Assembly (NCBI RefSeq): GCF_051020955.1
Contig: NW_027476156.1
Coordinates: 558,001-622,000 of the forward strand
Origin: Megalopta genalis
Lineage: Eukaryota > Arthropoda > Insecta > Hymenoptera > Halictidae
Direction: 5' to 3'
DNA length: 64,000 bases
This document shows, one piece after another, positions 40,256-53,784 of the stretch. The stretch's first letter is position 1; each line of letters begins with the position of its first letter. The notes below the pieces were generated by a model. The model ran no database searches and was not told where the DNA came from. It worked only from the letters and a program-made list of their open reading frames with translations. Position numbers and translations under genes: made by a program.

Positions 40256-43200
40256 AACACATGATTCAGCTTCAAATCAATGCGAAGTAGAAGACTTATC
40301 TTCAAATCCATGCGAAACAAGTGGTTCAGCTTCAAATACTTGTGATGTGCATGATTTAGCTTCAAATGCAAGCGAAACGAACGAGTTAGCTTCAAATCCA
40401 TGCGAAACACATGATTTTGCTTCTTATCAATGCGAAGTAGAAGGCTGATCTTCGAATCCTTGCGAAACAAATGGTTTAGCTTCAAATACTTGTGATGTAC
40501 ATGAATAAGCTTCAACAACATGCAAAACTAGCGAGTTAGCTTCAAATCCATGCGAAACACATGATTTAGCTTGAAATCAATGCGATTTAGAAGGCTTATC
40601 TTCGAATCCATGCGAAACAACTGGTTTAGCTTCAAATACCTGTTATATACATGATTTAACTTCAACTGCATGCGAAACAAACGAGATAGCTTTAAATCCA
40701 TGCGAAACAGATGATTTAGATTAAAATCAATGCGAAGTAGAAGGCTTATTTTGAAATCCATGCGAATCAAATGGTTTAGCTTCAAATAATTGTGATATAC
40801 ATGATTTAGCTTCAACTGCATTACGAAACAAACTAGTTAGCTTCAAATTCAAGAGAAACACATGATTCAGTTTCAAATAAAAGCGAAGTAGATGGCATTG
40901 CATCAAATCCATGCGAATCAAATGGTTTAGCTGCAAATACTTGTGATATACATGATTTACCTTCAACTCCATGCGATACAAACGATTAGCTTCAAATGCA
41001 TGCGAAACACATGATTTAGATTAAAATCAATGCGAAGTAGAAGGCTTATCTTCAAATCCATGCGAATCAAATGGTTGAGCTTCAAATACTTGGGATATAC
41101 ATGATTCAGCTTCAACTGCATGCGTAACAAATGAGTTAGCTTCAAATCTATGCGAAACACATGATTTAGCTTGACATCAATGCGATTTAGAAGGCTTATA
41201 TTCGAATCCATGCGAAACAAATGGTTTAGCTTCAAATACCTGTGATATACATGATTTTTCTTCAACTGCATGCGAAACAAACAAGATAGCTTTAAATCCA
41301 TGCGAAACAGATGATTTAGATTAAAATCAATGCGAAGTAGAAGGCTTATTTTGAAATCCATGCGAATCAAATGGTTTAGCTTCAAATAATTGTGATATAC
41401 ATGATTTAGCTTCAACTGCATTACGAAACAAACTAGTTAGTTTCAAATCCACGCGAAACACATGATTTAGCTTCAAATCAATGCGAAGTAGAAGGCTTAT
41501 CTTCAAATCCATGCGAAACAAGTGGTTCGTCTTCAAATACTTGTGATGTGCATGATTTAGCTTCAAATGCAAGCGAAACAAACGAGATAGATTTAAATCC
41601 ATGCGAAACAGATGATTTAGATTAAAATCAATGCGAAGTAGAAGGCTTATTTTGAAATCCATGCGAATCAAATGGTTTAGCTTCAAATAATTGTGATGTG
41701 CATGATTTAGTTTCAAATGCAAGGGAAACGAACGAGTTAGCTTCAAATCCATGCGAAACACATGATTTAGCTTCAAATCAATGCGAAGTAGAAGGCTTAC
41801 CTTCAAATCCATGCGAATCAAATGGTTTAGCTTTAAATCAATACAAGGTAGATGGCTGATCTTCGAATCCATGCGAAACAAATGGTTTAGCTTCAAATAC
41901 TAGTTTGATACATTATTTAGCTTCAATTGCATGCGAAACAAACGAGTTAGCTTGAAATCCAAGCGAAACACATGATTTCGCTTCAAATCAATGCGAAGTA
42001 GAAGGCTTATTTTGAAATCCATGCGATTCAAATGGTGAGCTTCATATACTTGGGATTTTCATGATTCAGCATCAACTGCATGCGTAACAAACGAGTTAGC
42101 TTCAAATCTATGCGAAACACATGATTTAGCTTCAAATTCATTCCAAACACATTGTTTAGCCTGATATTCGTGCGAAACAAATGGTTCAGCTTCAAATACT
42201 TGTGACATACATGATTTAGCTTCAACTGCATGTGAAACGATAGTGTTAGCTTCAAATTCAAGAGAAACACATGATTCAGTTTCAAATAAAAGCGAAGTAG
42301 ATGGCATAGCATCAAATCCATGCGAATCAAATGGTTTAGCTTCAAATACTTGTGATATACATGATTTAGCTTCAATTGCATGCGATACAAACGAGTTAGC
42401 TTGAAATCCAAGCGAAAGACATGATTTAGCTTCAAATCAATGCGAAGTAGAAGGCTTATTTTGAAATCCATGCGAACCAAATGGTTTAGCTTCAAATAAT
42501 TGTGATATACATGATTTAGCTTCAACTGCATTGCGAAACAAACTAGTTAGTTTCATATCCATGCGAAACACATGATTTACCTTCTTATCAATGCGAAGTA
42601 GATGGCTGACCTTCGAATCCTTGCGAAACAAATGGTTTATCTTCAAATACCTGTGATATACATGAATAAGCTTCAACAGCATGCAAAACTAGCGAGTTAG
42701 ATTCAAATCCATGCGAAACACATGATTTAGCTTGAAATCAATGCGATTTAGAAGGCTTATCTTCGAATTCATGCGAAACAAATGGTTTAGCTTCATATAC
42801 CTGTGGTATACATGATTTATCTTCAACTGCATGCTAAACAAACGAATTAGCTTGAAATCCAAGCGAAACACATGATTTAGCTTCAAATCAATGCGAAGTA
42901 GAAGGCTTATTTTGAAATCCATGCGAGTCAAATGGTTTAGCTTCAAATAATTGTGATATAAAGGATTTAGCTTCAACTGCATGCGATACAAACGATTAGC
43001 TTCAAATCCATGCGAAACATATGATTTAACTTCAAATCAATGCGAAGTAGAAGGCTGATCTTCGAATCCACGCGATACAAATGGATTAGCTTCAAATACT
43101 TGTGATATACATGATTTATCTTCAACTGCATGCGAAACAAACGAGATAGCTTTAAATCCAGCCGAAACAGATGATTTAGATTAAAATCAATGCGAAGTAG

Positions 43201-43478
43201 AAGGCTTATTTTGAAATCCATGCGAAACAAATGGTTCAGCTCCAAATACTTGTGATATACATGATTTAGCTTCAACTGCATGGGAAACAAACGAGTTAGC
43301 TTCAAATCCAAGCGAAAAACATGAGTTAGCATCAAGTCAACACGAAGTTGAAGGCTTAGCTTCAAATCCATGCGAAACACCCGATTTAGCATCAAATCAA
43401 TGCGAAGTAGAAGGCTTAGCTTAAAATCCATGCGTAGCAAATCGTTTAGCTTCACATACTTGTGATACACATGATTTA
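40256..43478. repeat. 3,420-bp duplication, copy 2
   Basis: This direct copy of 36836-40058 preserves all its rare variants at the same spacing. After 43478 it does not return to the sequence that follows copy 1. It runs on into the 3,538-bp duplicated block that begins at 43120, so the two duplications overlap by about 360 bp. The overlap means the exchange that made one of them used repeats already present in the other. Confidence 0.92.
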
Positions 43479-44091
43479 GCTTCAACTGCATGCGAAACGA
43501 ACGAGTTAGTTTGAAATCCAAGCGAAACACATGATTTAGCTTCAAATCAATTCGAAGTAGAAGGGTTATCTTCGAATCCATGCGAAACAAATGGTTTAGC
43601 TTCAAACACCTGTGATATACATGATTCAGCTTGAACTGCATGCGTAACAAATGAGTTAGCTTCAAATCTATGCGAAACGCATGATTTAGCTTCAAATTCA
43701 TTCCAAACACATGGTTTAGCCTGATATTCGTGCGAAACAAATGGTTCAGCTTCAAATACTTGTGATATACATGATTTAGCTTCAACTGCATGTGAAACGA
43801 ACGTGTTAGCTTCAAATTCAAGAGAAACACATGATTCAGTTTCAAATAAAAGCGAAGTAGATGGCATAGCATCAAATCCATGCGAATCAAATGGTTTAGC
43901 TTCAAATACTTGTTTGATACATGATCTATCTTCAATTGCATGCGAAACAAACGAGTTAGCTTGAAATCCAAGCGAAACACATGATTTAGCTTCAAATCAA
44001 TGCGAAGTAGAAGGCTTATTTTGAAATCCATGCGAATCAACTGGTTTATCTTCAAATAACTGTGATATACATGATTTAGCTTCAACAGCAT
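42973..44091 (-). other. 372-codon stop-free frame of repeat origin
   Basis: This has the same decapeptide type as the 402-codon frames. Its right end follows the shared one-base loss at GCATGAAAACTAACG, and its left end is the one-base loss at AACGATTAGC near 42990, after which the frame reads a few unrelated residues to a stop. The frame at 46583-47629 (348 codons) is its counterpart in the next duplicated block and differs at the left end. I see no recognisable domain. Confidence 0.12.
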
Positions 44092-46683
44092 GAAAACTAA
44101 CGAGTTAGATTCAAATCCATGCGAAACACATGATTTTGCTTCAAATCAATGCGAAATAGAAGGCTTATCTTCAAATCCATGCGAATCAAATGGTTTAGCT
44201 TCAAATAATTGTGATATGCATGATATATCTTCAACTGCATGCGAAACAAACGAGATAGCTTTAAATCCATGCGAAACAGATGATTTAGATTAAAATCAAT
44301 GCGAAGTAGAAGGCTTATTCTGAAATCCATGCGAATCAAATGGTTTAGCTTCATATAGTTGTGATATACATGATTTAGCTTCAACTGCATGCGATACAAA
44401 CGAGTTAGCTTCAAATCCATGCGAAACACATGATTTAGCTTTAAATCAATACGAGGTAGATGGCTGATCTTCGAAGCCATGCGAAACAAATGGTTTAGCT
44501 TCAAATACTTGTTTGATACATTATCTAGCTTCAATTACATGCGAAACAAACGAGTTAGCTTGAAATGCAAGCGAAACACATGATTTAGCATCAAATCAAT
44601 GCAAAGTAGAAGGCTTATTTTGAAATCCATGCGAATCAAATGGTTTAGCTTCAAATACTTGTTTGATACATTATCTAGCTTCAATTACATGCGAAACAAA
44701 CGAGTTAGCTTGAAATGCAAGCGAAACACATGATTTAGCATCAAATCAATGCAAACTAGAAGGCTTATTTTGAAATCCATGCGAGTCAAATGGTTTAGCT
44801 TCAAATAATTGTGATATACATGATTTAGCTTCAACTGCATGTGATACAAACGATTAGCTTCAAATCCATGCGAAACATATGATTTAACTTCAAATCAATG
44901 CGAAGTAGAAGGCTGATCTTCGAATCCACGCGATACAAATGGATTAGCTTCAAATACTTGTGATATACATGATTCATCTTCAACTGCATGCGAAACAAAC
45001 GAGATAGCTTTAAATCCACCCGAAACAGATGATTTAGATTAAAATCAATGCGAAGTAGAAGGCTTATTTTGAAATCCATGCGAAACAAATGGTTCAGTTC
45101 CAAATACTTGTGATATACATGATTTAGCTTCAACTGCATGCGAAACAAACGAGTTAGCTTCAAATCCAAGCGAAAAACATGAGTTAGCATCAAGTCAACA
45201 CGAAGTTGAAGGCTTAGCTTCAAATCCATGCGAAACACCCGATTTAGCATCAAATCAATGCGAAGTAGAAGGCTTAGCTTAAAATCCATGCGTAGCAAAT
45301 GGTTTAGCTTCACATACTTGTGATATACATGATTTAGCTTCAACTGCATGCGAAACGAACGAGTTAGTTTGAAATCCAAGCGAAACACATGATCTAGCTT
45401 CAAATCAATTCGAAGTAGAAGGGTTATCTTCGAATCCATGCGAAACAAATGGTTTAGCTTCAAACACCTGTGATATACATGATTCAGCTTGAACTGCATG
45501 CGTAACAAATGAGTTAGCTTCAAATCTATGCGAAACGCATGATTTAGCTTCAAATTCATTCCAAACACATGGTTTAGCCTGATATTCGTGCGAAACAAAT
45601 GGTTCAGCTTCAAATACTTGTGACATACATGATTTAGCTTCAACTGCATGTGAAACGAACGTGTTAGCTTCAAATTCAAGAGAAACACATGATTCAGTTT
45701 CAAATAAAAGCGAAGTAGATGGCATAGCATCAAATCCATGCGAATCAAATGGTTTAGCTTCAGATACTTGTGATTAACATGATATAGCTTCAGATGCAGG
45801 CGAAACAAACGAGTCAGCTTCAAATCCATGCGAAACACATGATTTAGCTTCAAATGAATGCGAAGTAGAAGGCTGATTTTCGATTCCATGCGAAACAAAT
45901 GGTTTAGCTTCAAATACTTGTGACATACTTGATTTAGCTTCAATTGCATGCGAAACAAACGAGTTAGCTTCAAATCCATGCGAAACACATGATTTAGCTT
46001 CAAATCAATGCGAAGTAGAAGGCTTAGCTTCAAATTCATCGAAACGAATGATTTAGCTTCAAATATTTGCGAATATCACTGATATAGCTTCAAATGCAGG
46101 CGAAACAAACGAGTTAGCTTCAAATCCAAGCGAAACGTATGATTTAGATTCAAATCAATGCGAAGTAGAAGGCTTAGCTTAAAATCCGTGCGAATCAAAA
46201 GTTGTAGCTTCAAATACTTGTGATATTTATGATGTAGCTACAACTGCATGCGAAACAGATGGTTCAGCTTCAAATACTTGTGATGAACATGATTTAGGTT
46301 CAACTGCATGTGAAACAAACGAGTTATCTTCAAATCCAAGCGAAACACATGATTTAGTTTCAAATCAATGCGAAGTAGAAGGCTGATCTTCGAATCCACA
46401 CGAAACAGATTATTTAGTTCCAAATACTTGTGATATACATGATTTAGCTTCAACAACATGCGAAACAAACGTGTTTGCTTCAAATCCAAGCGAAACACAT
46501 GATTTAGAATCAAATCAATGCGAAGTAGAAGGCTTAGCTACAAATCCATGCGAAACAAATGGTTTAGCTTCAAACACTTGTTTTATACATGATTTAGCTT
46601 CAACTGCATGCGAAACAGATGGTGCAGCTTCAAATACTTGTGATGAACATGATTTAGCTTCAACTGCATGCGAAACAAACGAG
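43120..46683. repeat. 3,538-bp tandem duplication, copy 1
   Basis: This matches 46658-50221 at a 3,538-bp offset. The match is 26 bp longer than the offset, so the end of copy 1 and the start of copy 2 share 26 bp. That is the signature of unequal exchange within a homologous subunit. The differences noticed are few: T43119/G46657 marks the left edge, and A46684/T50222 marks the right. Within it, about 43.2-43.9 kb is again similar to about 45.06-45.76 kb at an offset of 1,858 bp. Confidence 0.92.
44831..46039 (-). other. 402-codon stop-free frame of repeat origin, probably not a gene
   Basis: Together with its copy at 48369-49577 this is the longest open stretch in the window. It has an ATG at 46037-46039 and a TGA at 44831-44833. 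The translation is about 40 decapeptides of the form NHVFRMDLKL, TRLFRMQLKL, NHVYHKYLKL, NHLFRMDLKL and SLLLRIDLKL. It is rich in Leu, Lys, Arg and His, and I recognise no domain, signal peptide or catalytic motif. Codons in this frame (AAC, CAT, CGC, ATG, GAT, CTA) rarely become stops by one change, so the frame stays open passively. Two other frames over the same DNA are also partly open. The stop-free frame is certain, but its being a gene is doubtful. Confidence 0.15.
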
Positions 46684-49600
46684 ATAGCTTTAAATCCAGC
46701 CGAAACAGATGATTTAGATTAAAATCAATGCGAAGTAGAAGGCTTATTTTGAAATCCATGCGAAACAAATGGTTCAGCTCCAAATACTTGTGATATACAT
46801 GATTTAGTTTCAACTGCATGGGAAACAAACGAGTTAGCTTCAAATCCAAGCGAAAAACATGAGTTAGCATCAAGTCAACACGAAGTTGAAGGCTTAGCTT
46901 CAAATCCATGCGAAACACCCGATTTAGCATCAAATCAATGCGAAGTAGAAGGCTTAGCTTAAAATCCATGCGTAGCAAATGGTTTAGATTCACATACTTG
47001 TGATACACATGATTTAGCTTCAACTGCATGCGAAACGAACGAGTTAGTTTGAAATCCAAGCGAAACACATGATTTAGCTTCAAATCAATTCGAAGTAGAA
47101 GGGTTATCTTCGAATCCATGCGAAACAAATGGTTTAGCTTCAAACACCTGTGATATACATGATTCAGCTTGAACTGCATGCGTAACAAATGAGTTAGCTT
47201 CAAATCTATGCGAAACGCATGATTTAGCTTCAAATTCATTCCAAACACATGGTTTAGCCTGATATTCGTGCGAAACAAATGGTTCAGCTTCAAATACTTG
47301 TGACATACATGATTTAGCTTCAACTGCATGTGAAACGAACGTGTTAGCTTCAAATTCAAGAGAAACACATGATTCAGTTTCAAATAAAAGCGAAGTAGAT
47401 GGCATAGCATCAAATCCATGCGAATCAAATGGTTTAGCTTCAAATACTTGTTTGATACATGATCTATCTTCAATTGCATGCGAAACAAACGAGTTAGCTT
47501 GAAATCCAAGCGAAACACATGATTTAGCTTCAAATCAATGCGAAGTAGAAGGCTTATTTTGAAATCCATGCGAATCAACTGGTTTATCTTCAAATAACTG
47601 TGATATACATGATTTAGCTTCAACAGCATGAAAACTAACGAGTTAGATTCAAATCCATGCGAAACACATGATTTTGCTTCAAATCAATGCGAAATAGAAG
47701 GCTTATCTTCAAATCCATGCGAATCAAATGGTTTAGCTTCAAATAATTGTGATATGCATGATTTATCTTCAACTGCATGCGAAACAAACGAGATAGCTTT
47801 AAATCCATGCGAAACAGATGATTTAGATTAAAATCAATGCGAAGTAGAAGGCTTATTCTGAAATCCATGCGAATCAAATGGTTTAGCTTCATATAATTGT
47901 GATATACATGATTTAGCTTCAACTGCATGCGATACAAACGAGTTAGCTTCAAATCCATGCGAAACACATGATTTAGCTTTAAATCAATACGAGGTAGATG
48001 GCTGATCTTCGAAGCCATGCGAAACAAATGGTTTAGCTTCAAATACTTGTTTGATACATTATCTAGCTTCAATTACATGCGAAACAAACGAGTTAGCTTG
48101 AAATGCAAGCGAAACACATGATTTAGCATCAAATCAATGCAAAGTAGAAGGCTTATTTTGAAATCCATGCGAATCAAATGGTTTAGCTTCAAATACTTGT
48201 TTGATACATTATCTAGCTTCAATTACATGCGAAACAAACGAGTTAGCTTGAAATGCAAGCGAAACACATGATTTAGCATCAAATCAATGCAAACTAGAAG
48301 GCTTATTTTGAAATCCATGCGAGTCAAATGGTTTAGCTTCAAATAATTGTGATATACATGATTTAGCTTCAACTGCATGTGATACAAACGATTAGCTTCA
48401 AATCCATGCGAAACATATGATTTAACTTCAAATCAATGCGAAGTAGAAGGCTGATCTTCGAATCCACGCGATACAAATGGATTAGCTTCAAATACTTGTG
48501 ATATACATGATTCATCTTCAACTGCATGCGAAACAAACGAGATAGCTTTAAATCCACCCGAAACAGATGATTTAGATTAAAATCAATGCGAAGTAGAAGG
48601 CTTATTTTGAAATCCATGCGAAACAAATGGTTCAGTTCCAAATACTTGTGATATACATGATTTAGCTTCAACTGCATGCGAAACAAACGAGTTAGCTTCA
48701 AATCCAAGCGAAAAACATGAGTTAGCATCAAGTCAACACGAAGTTGAAGGCTTAGCTTCAAATCCATGCGAAACACCCGATTTAGCATCAAATCAATGCG
48801 AAGTAGAAGGCTTAGCTTAAAATCCATGCGTAGCAAATGGTTTAGCTTCACATACTTGTGATATACATGATTTAGCTTCAACTGCATGCGAAACGAACGA
48901 GTTAGTTTGAAATCCAAGCGAAACACATGATCTAGCTTCAAATCAATTCGAAGTAGAAGGGTTATCTTCGAATCCATGCGAAACAAATGGTTTAGCTTCA
49001 AACACCTGTGATATACATGATTCAGCTTCAACTGCATGCGTAACAAATGAGTTAGCTTCAAATCTATGCGAAACGCATGATTTAGCTTCAAATTCATTCC
49101 AAACACATGGTTTAGCCTGATATTCGTGCGAAACAAATGGTTCAGCTTCAAATACTTGTGACATACATGATTTAGCTTCAACTGCATGTGAAACGAACGT
49201 GTTAGCTTCAAATTCAAGAGAAACACATGATTCAGTTTCAAATAAAAGCGAAGTAGATGGCATAGCATCAAATCCATGCGAATCAAATGGTTTAGCTTCA
49301 GATACTTGTGATTAACATGATATAGCTTCAGATGCAGGCGAAACAAACGAGTCAGCTTCAAATCCATGCGAAACACATGATTTAGCTTCAAATGAATGCG
49401 AAGTAGAAGGCTGATTTTCGATTCCATGCGAAACAAATGGTTTAGCTTCAAATACTTGTGACATACTTGATTTAGCTTCAATTGCATGCGAAACAAACGA
49501 GTTAGCTTCAAATCCATGCGAAACACATGATTTAGCTTCAAATCAATGCGAAGTAGAAGGCTTAGCTTCAAATTCATCGAAACGAATGATTTAGCTTCAA

Positions 49601-50221
49601 ATATTTGCGAATATCACTGATATAGCTTCAAATGCAGGCGAAACAAACGAGTTAGCTTCAAATCCAAGCGAAACGTATGATTTAGATTCAAATCAATGCG
49701 AAGTAGAAGGCTTAGCTTAAAATCCGTGCGAATCAAAAGTTGTAGCTTCAAATACTTGTGATATTTATGATGTAGCTACAACTGCATGCGAAACAGATGG
49801 TTCAGCTTCAAATACTTGTGATGAACATGATTTAGGTTCAACTGCATGTGAAACAAACGAGTTATCTTCAAATCCAAGCGAAACACATGATTTAGTTTCA
49901 AATCAATGCGAAGTAGAAGGCTGATCTTCGAATCCACACGAAACAGATTATTTAGTTCCAAATACTTGTGATATACATGATTTAGCTTCAACAACATGCG
50001 AAACAAACGTGTTTGCTTCAAATCCAAGCGAAACACATGATTTAGAATCAAATCAATGCGAAGTAGAAGGCTTAGCTACAAATCCATGCGAAACAAATGG
50101 TTTAGCTTCAAACACTTGTTTTATACATGATTTAGCTTCAACTGCATGCGAAACAGATGGTGCAGCTTCAAATACTTGTGATGAACATGATTTAGCTTCA
50201 ACTGCATGCGAAACAAACGAG
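46658..50221. repeat. 3,538-bp tandem duplication, copy 2
   Basis: This is the direct copy of 43120-46683. Substitutions include TCAGCTTGAACTG near 45485 against TCAGCTTCAACTG near 49023, GATATATCTTC near 44223 against GATTTATCTTC near 47761, and ATCGTTTAGC near 43441 against ATGGTTTAGA near 46979. A one-base loss (GCATGAAAACTAACG, near 44091 and 47629) is shared, so it predates the duplication. It is followed by the more diverged right-hand part of the array. Confidence 0.92.
48369..49577 (-). other. 402-codon stop-free frame, duplicate of 44831-46039
   Basis: This is the copy of the 402-codon frame carried by the 3,538-bp duplication, with the same length, the same start and stop, and very few residue changes (for example QLKLNHVYHR for QFKLNHVYHR). 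Retention without a frameshift is expected from recent copying and does not show selection. No promoter, splice or polyadenylation signal can be separated from the repeat. Confidence 0.15.
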
Positions 50222-53200
50222 TTAGCTTCAAATCCTAGCGATAGACATGATTTAGCTTCAAATCAATGCGAAGTAGAAGGCTGATCTTCAAATCCATGCG
50301 AAACAATTTGTTTAGCTTCAAATACTTGTGATATACTTGATTCAGCTTCAACAGCAAACGGAACAAACGAGTTAGCTTCAAATCCATGCGAAACACATGA
50401 CTTAGCATCAAATCAATGCGAAGTAGAAGGCTTACCTTCGAATCCATGCGAAACAAATGGTTTAGCTTCAAACACTTGTGATATACATGATTTACATTCA
50501 ACGGCAAGAGAAACAAACGAGTTAGCTTCAAATCCATGCGAAACACATGATTTAGCTTCAAATGAATGCGAAGTAGAAGGCTGATCTTCGAATCCATGCG
50601 AAACGAATGGTTAAGCTTCAAATACTTGCGAATATAAGTGATATAGCTTCAAATGCAAGCGACACAAACGAGTTAGCTTCAAATCCATGCGAAACCCATG
50701 ATTTAACTTCCAATCAATGTGAAGTAGAAGGCTTAGCTTCAAATGTATGTGAAACAAATGGTTCAGCTTCAAATACTTGTGATATACATGATTTAGATTC
50801 AACTTCATGCAAAACCAACGAGTTAGCTTCAAATCCAAGCGAAACACATGATTTAGAATCAAATCAATTCGAAGTAGAAGGCTTAGCTTCAAATCCAGCG
50901 AAACGAATGATTTAGCTTCAAATACTTGCGAATATCACTGATATAGCTTCAAATGCAGGCGAAACAAACGAGTTAGCTTTAATTCCATGCAAAAGACATG
51001 ATTTACCTTCAAATCAATGCGAAGTAGAAGACTTAGTTTGAAATCCATGCGTATCAAGTTCTTTAGCTTCAAATACTTATGACATACATGATTTAGCTTC
51101 AACTGCTTGGGAAGCAAACGAGTTAACTTCAAATCCATTCAAAACACATGATTTAGCTTCAGATCCATGCGAAGCTCATGACTTAGCTTCAAATCAATGC
51201 GAAGTAGAAGGCTGATTTTCGAATCAATGCGAATCAATTGGTTTAGCTTCAAATACTTGTGATATGCGTGATTTTGCTTCAACTGTGTGCAAAACGAACG
51301 AGTTAGCTTCAAATCCAAGCGAAACACATGATTTAGATTCAAATCAATGCGAAGTAGAAGGCTTAGCTTCAAATCCAGCGAAACGAATGATTTAGCTTCA
51401 AATACATGCGAATATCACTGATATAGCTTCAAATGCAGGTGAAACAAACGAGTTAGCTTTAAATCCATGCAAAAGACATGATTTACCTTCAATGCGAAGT
51501 AGAAGGCTTAGTTTGAAATCCATGCGAATAAAGTTCTTTAGCTTCAAATACTTATGATATACATGATTTAGCTTCAACTGCATGCGAATCAAACGACATA
51601 GCTTCAAATCCATGCGAAACACATGATTTAGCTTCAAATAAACGCGAATTAGAAGGCTGATCTTCGAATCCATGCGAAACAAATGGCTCAGGCTCAAATA
51701 CTTGTGATATGCGTGATTTAGCTTCAACAGCATGCGAAACAAACGTGTTTGCTTCAAATCCAAGCGAAACACATGATTTAGGATCAAATCAATGCGAAGT
51801 AGAAGGCTTAGCTTCAAATCCATGCGAAACAAATGGTTTAGCTTCAAACACTTGTTTTATACATGATTTAGCTTCAACTGGATGCGAAACAGATGGTGCA
51901 GCTTCAAATACTTAGGATGAACATGATTTAGCTTCAACTGCATGCGAAACAAACGAGTTAGCTTCAAATCCTAGCGATAGACATGATTTAGCTTCAAATC
52001 AATGCGAAGTAGAAGGCTTATCTTCGAATCCATGCGAAACAAATGATTTAGCTTCAATTATATGTGATATACATGATTTAGCTTCAAATGCATGCGAAGA
52101 AACGAGCTAGCTTCAAATCCATTCAAAACACATGATTTAGCTTCAAATTCATTCGAAAGACATGGTTTAGCGTACTATTCATGGGAATCAAATGGTTAAG
52201 ATTCAAATACTTGTGATATACATGATATAGCTTCAAATGCAGGCGAAACAAACGAGTCAGCTTCAAATCCATGCGAAACACATAATTTAGCTTCACATAA
52301 ACGCGAAGTAGGAGGCTGATCTTCGAATCCATGCGAAACAAATGGCTCAGGCTCAAATACTTATGATATACATGATTTAGCTTCGACTGCATGCGAAAAA
52401 AACGAGTTAGCTTCCAATACAAGCGAAACACATGATTTAGCTTCAAATCAATGCGAAGTAGAAGGCTGATCTTCGAATCCACACGAAACAGATGATTTAG
52501 CTTCAAATTCTTGTGATGTACATGATTTAGCTTCAACTGCATGCGAAACAAACGAGTAAGCTTCAAATCCATGCGAATCACATGATTCAGCATCAAATCC
52601 ATGCGAAACACATGATTTAGCACCAAACCAATGCGAAGTAGGAGGCTTAGATTCAGTTCCATGGGAATCAAATGGTTTAGCTTCAAATACTTGTGATAAA
52701 CATGATTTAGTTTCAACTGCATGCGAGACAATCGAGTTAGCTTCAAATCCATGCGAAACACATGATTTAGCTTCAAGTCAATGCGAAGCAGAAGTCTGAT
52801 CTTGGAATCGATGCGAAACAAATGGTTTAGCTTCAAATACTTGTTTTATACATGATTTTGCTTCAACTGCATGCGAAACAAACGAGTTAGTTTCAAATCC
52901 AAGCGAAACATATGATTTAGCTTCAAATCAATGCGAAGTAGAAGGCTGATCTCCGAATCCACAAGAAACAGATTGTTAAGCTTCAAATACTTGTGATAAA
53001 CATGATTTTGCTTCAACAGCATGCCAAACAAACGTGTTAGCTTCAAATCCATGCGAAATTCATGATTTAGCTTCAATTCAATACGAAGTAGAATGCTTAT
53101 CATCGTATCCATGCGAGACAAATGGTTCAGCTTCAAATACTTGTGATGAATATGATTTATCTTCAACTGCATGCGAATCAATTGGTTTACCACCAAATAC

Positions 53201-53784
53201 TTCTGATATACATGATTTTGCTTCAAATGCAGGCGAAACGAACGAGTAAGCTTCAAATCCATGCGAAACACATGATTTAGCTTCAAGTCAATGCGAAGCA
53301 GTAGTCCGATCTTGGAATCCATGCGAAACAAATGGTTTAGCTTCAAATACTTGTCACATACATGATTTAGCTTCAAATGCAGGCGAAACAAACGAGTTGG
53401 CTTCAAATCCATGCGAAACACATGATTTAGTTTCAAATCAATGCGAAGTAGAAGGCTTAGCTTCAAATCCGTGCGAATCAAAAGTTGTAGCTTCAAATAC
53501 TTGTGATCTACATGATTTAGCTTCAACTGCATGCGAAACAAACGAGTTAGCTTCAAATCCAAGCGAAAAACATGATTTAGCATCAAGTGAACGCGAAGTT
53601 GAAGGCTTAGCTTCAAATCCATGCGAAACAAATGGTTTAGCTTCAAACACTTGTTTTATACATGATTTAGCTTCAACTGCATGCGAAACAAACGATTTAG
53701 CTTCAAATCCAAGCGAAACATATGATTTAGCTTCAAATCAATGCGAAGTAGAAGGCTGATATCCGAATCCAAACGAAACAGATT

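Noticed and set aside
44831..49577. A conserved duplicated gene pair (two 402-codon frames)
   Set aside because: Their similarity follows from the 3,538-bp duplication. Duplicated DNA of this age would stay open without selection, and no regulatory or splice context can be told apart from the repeat.
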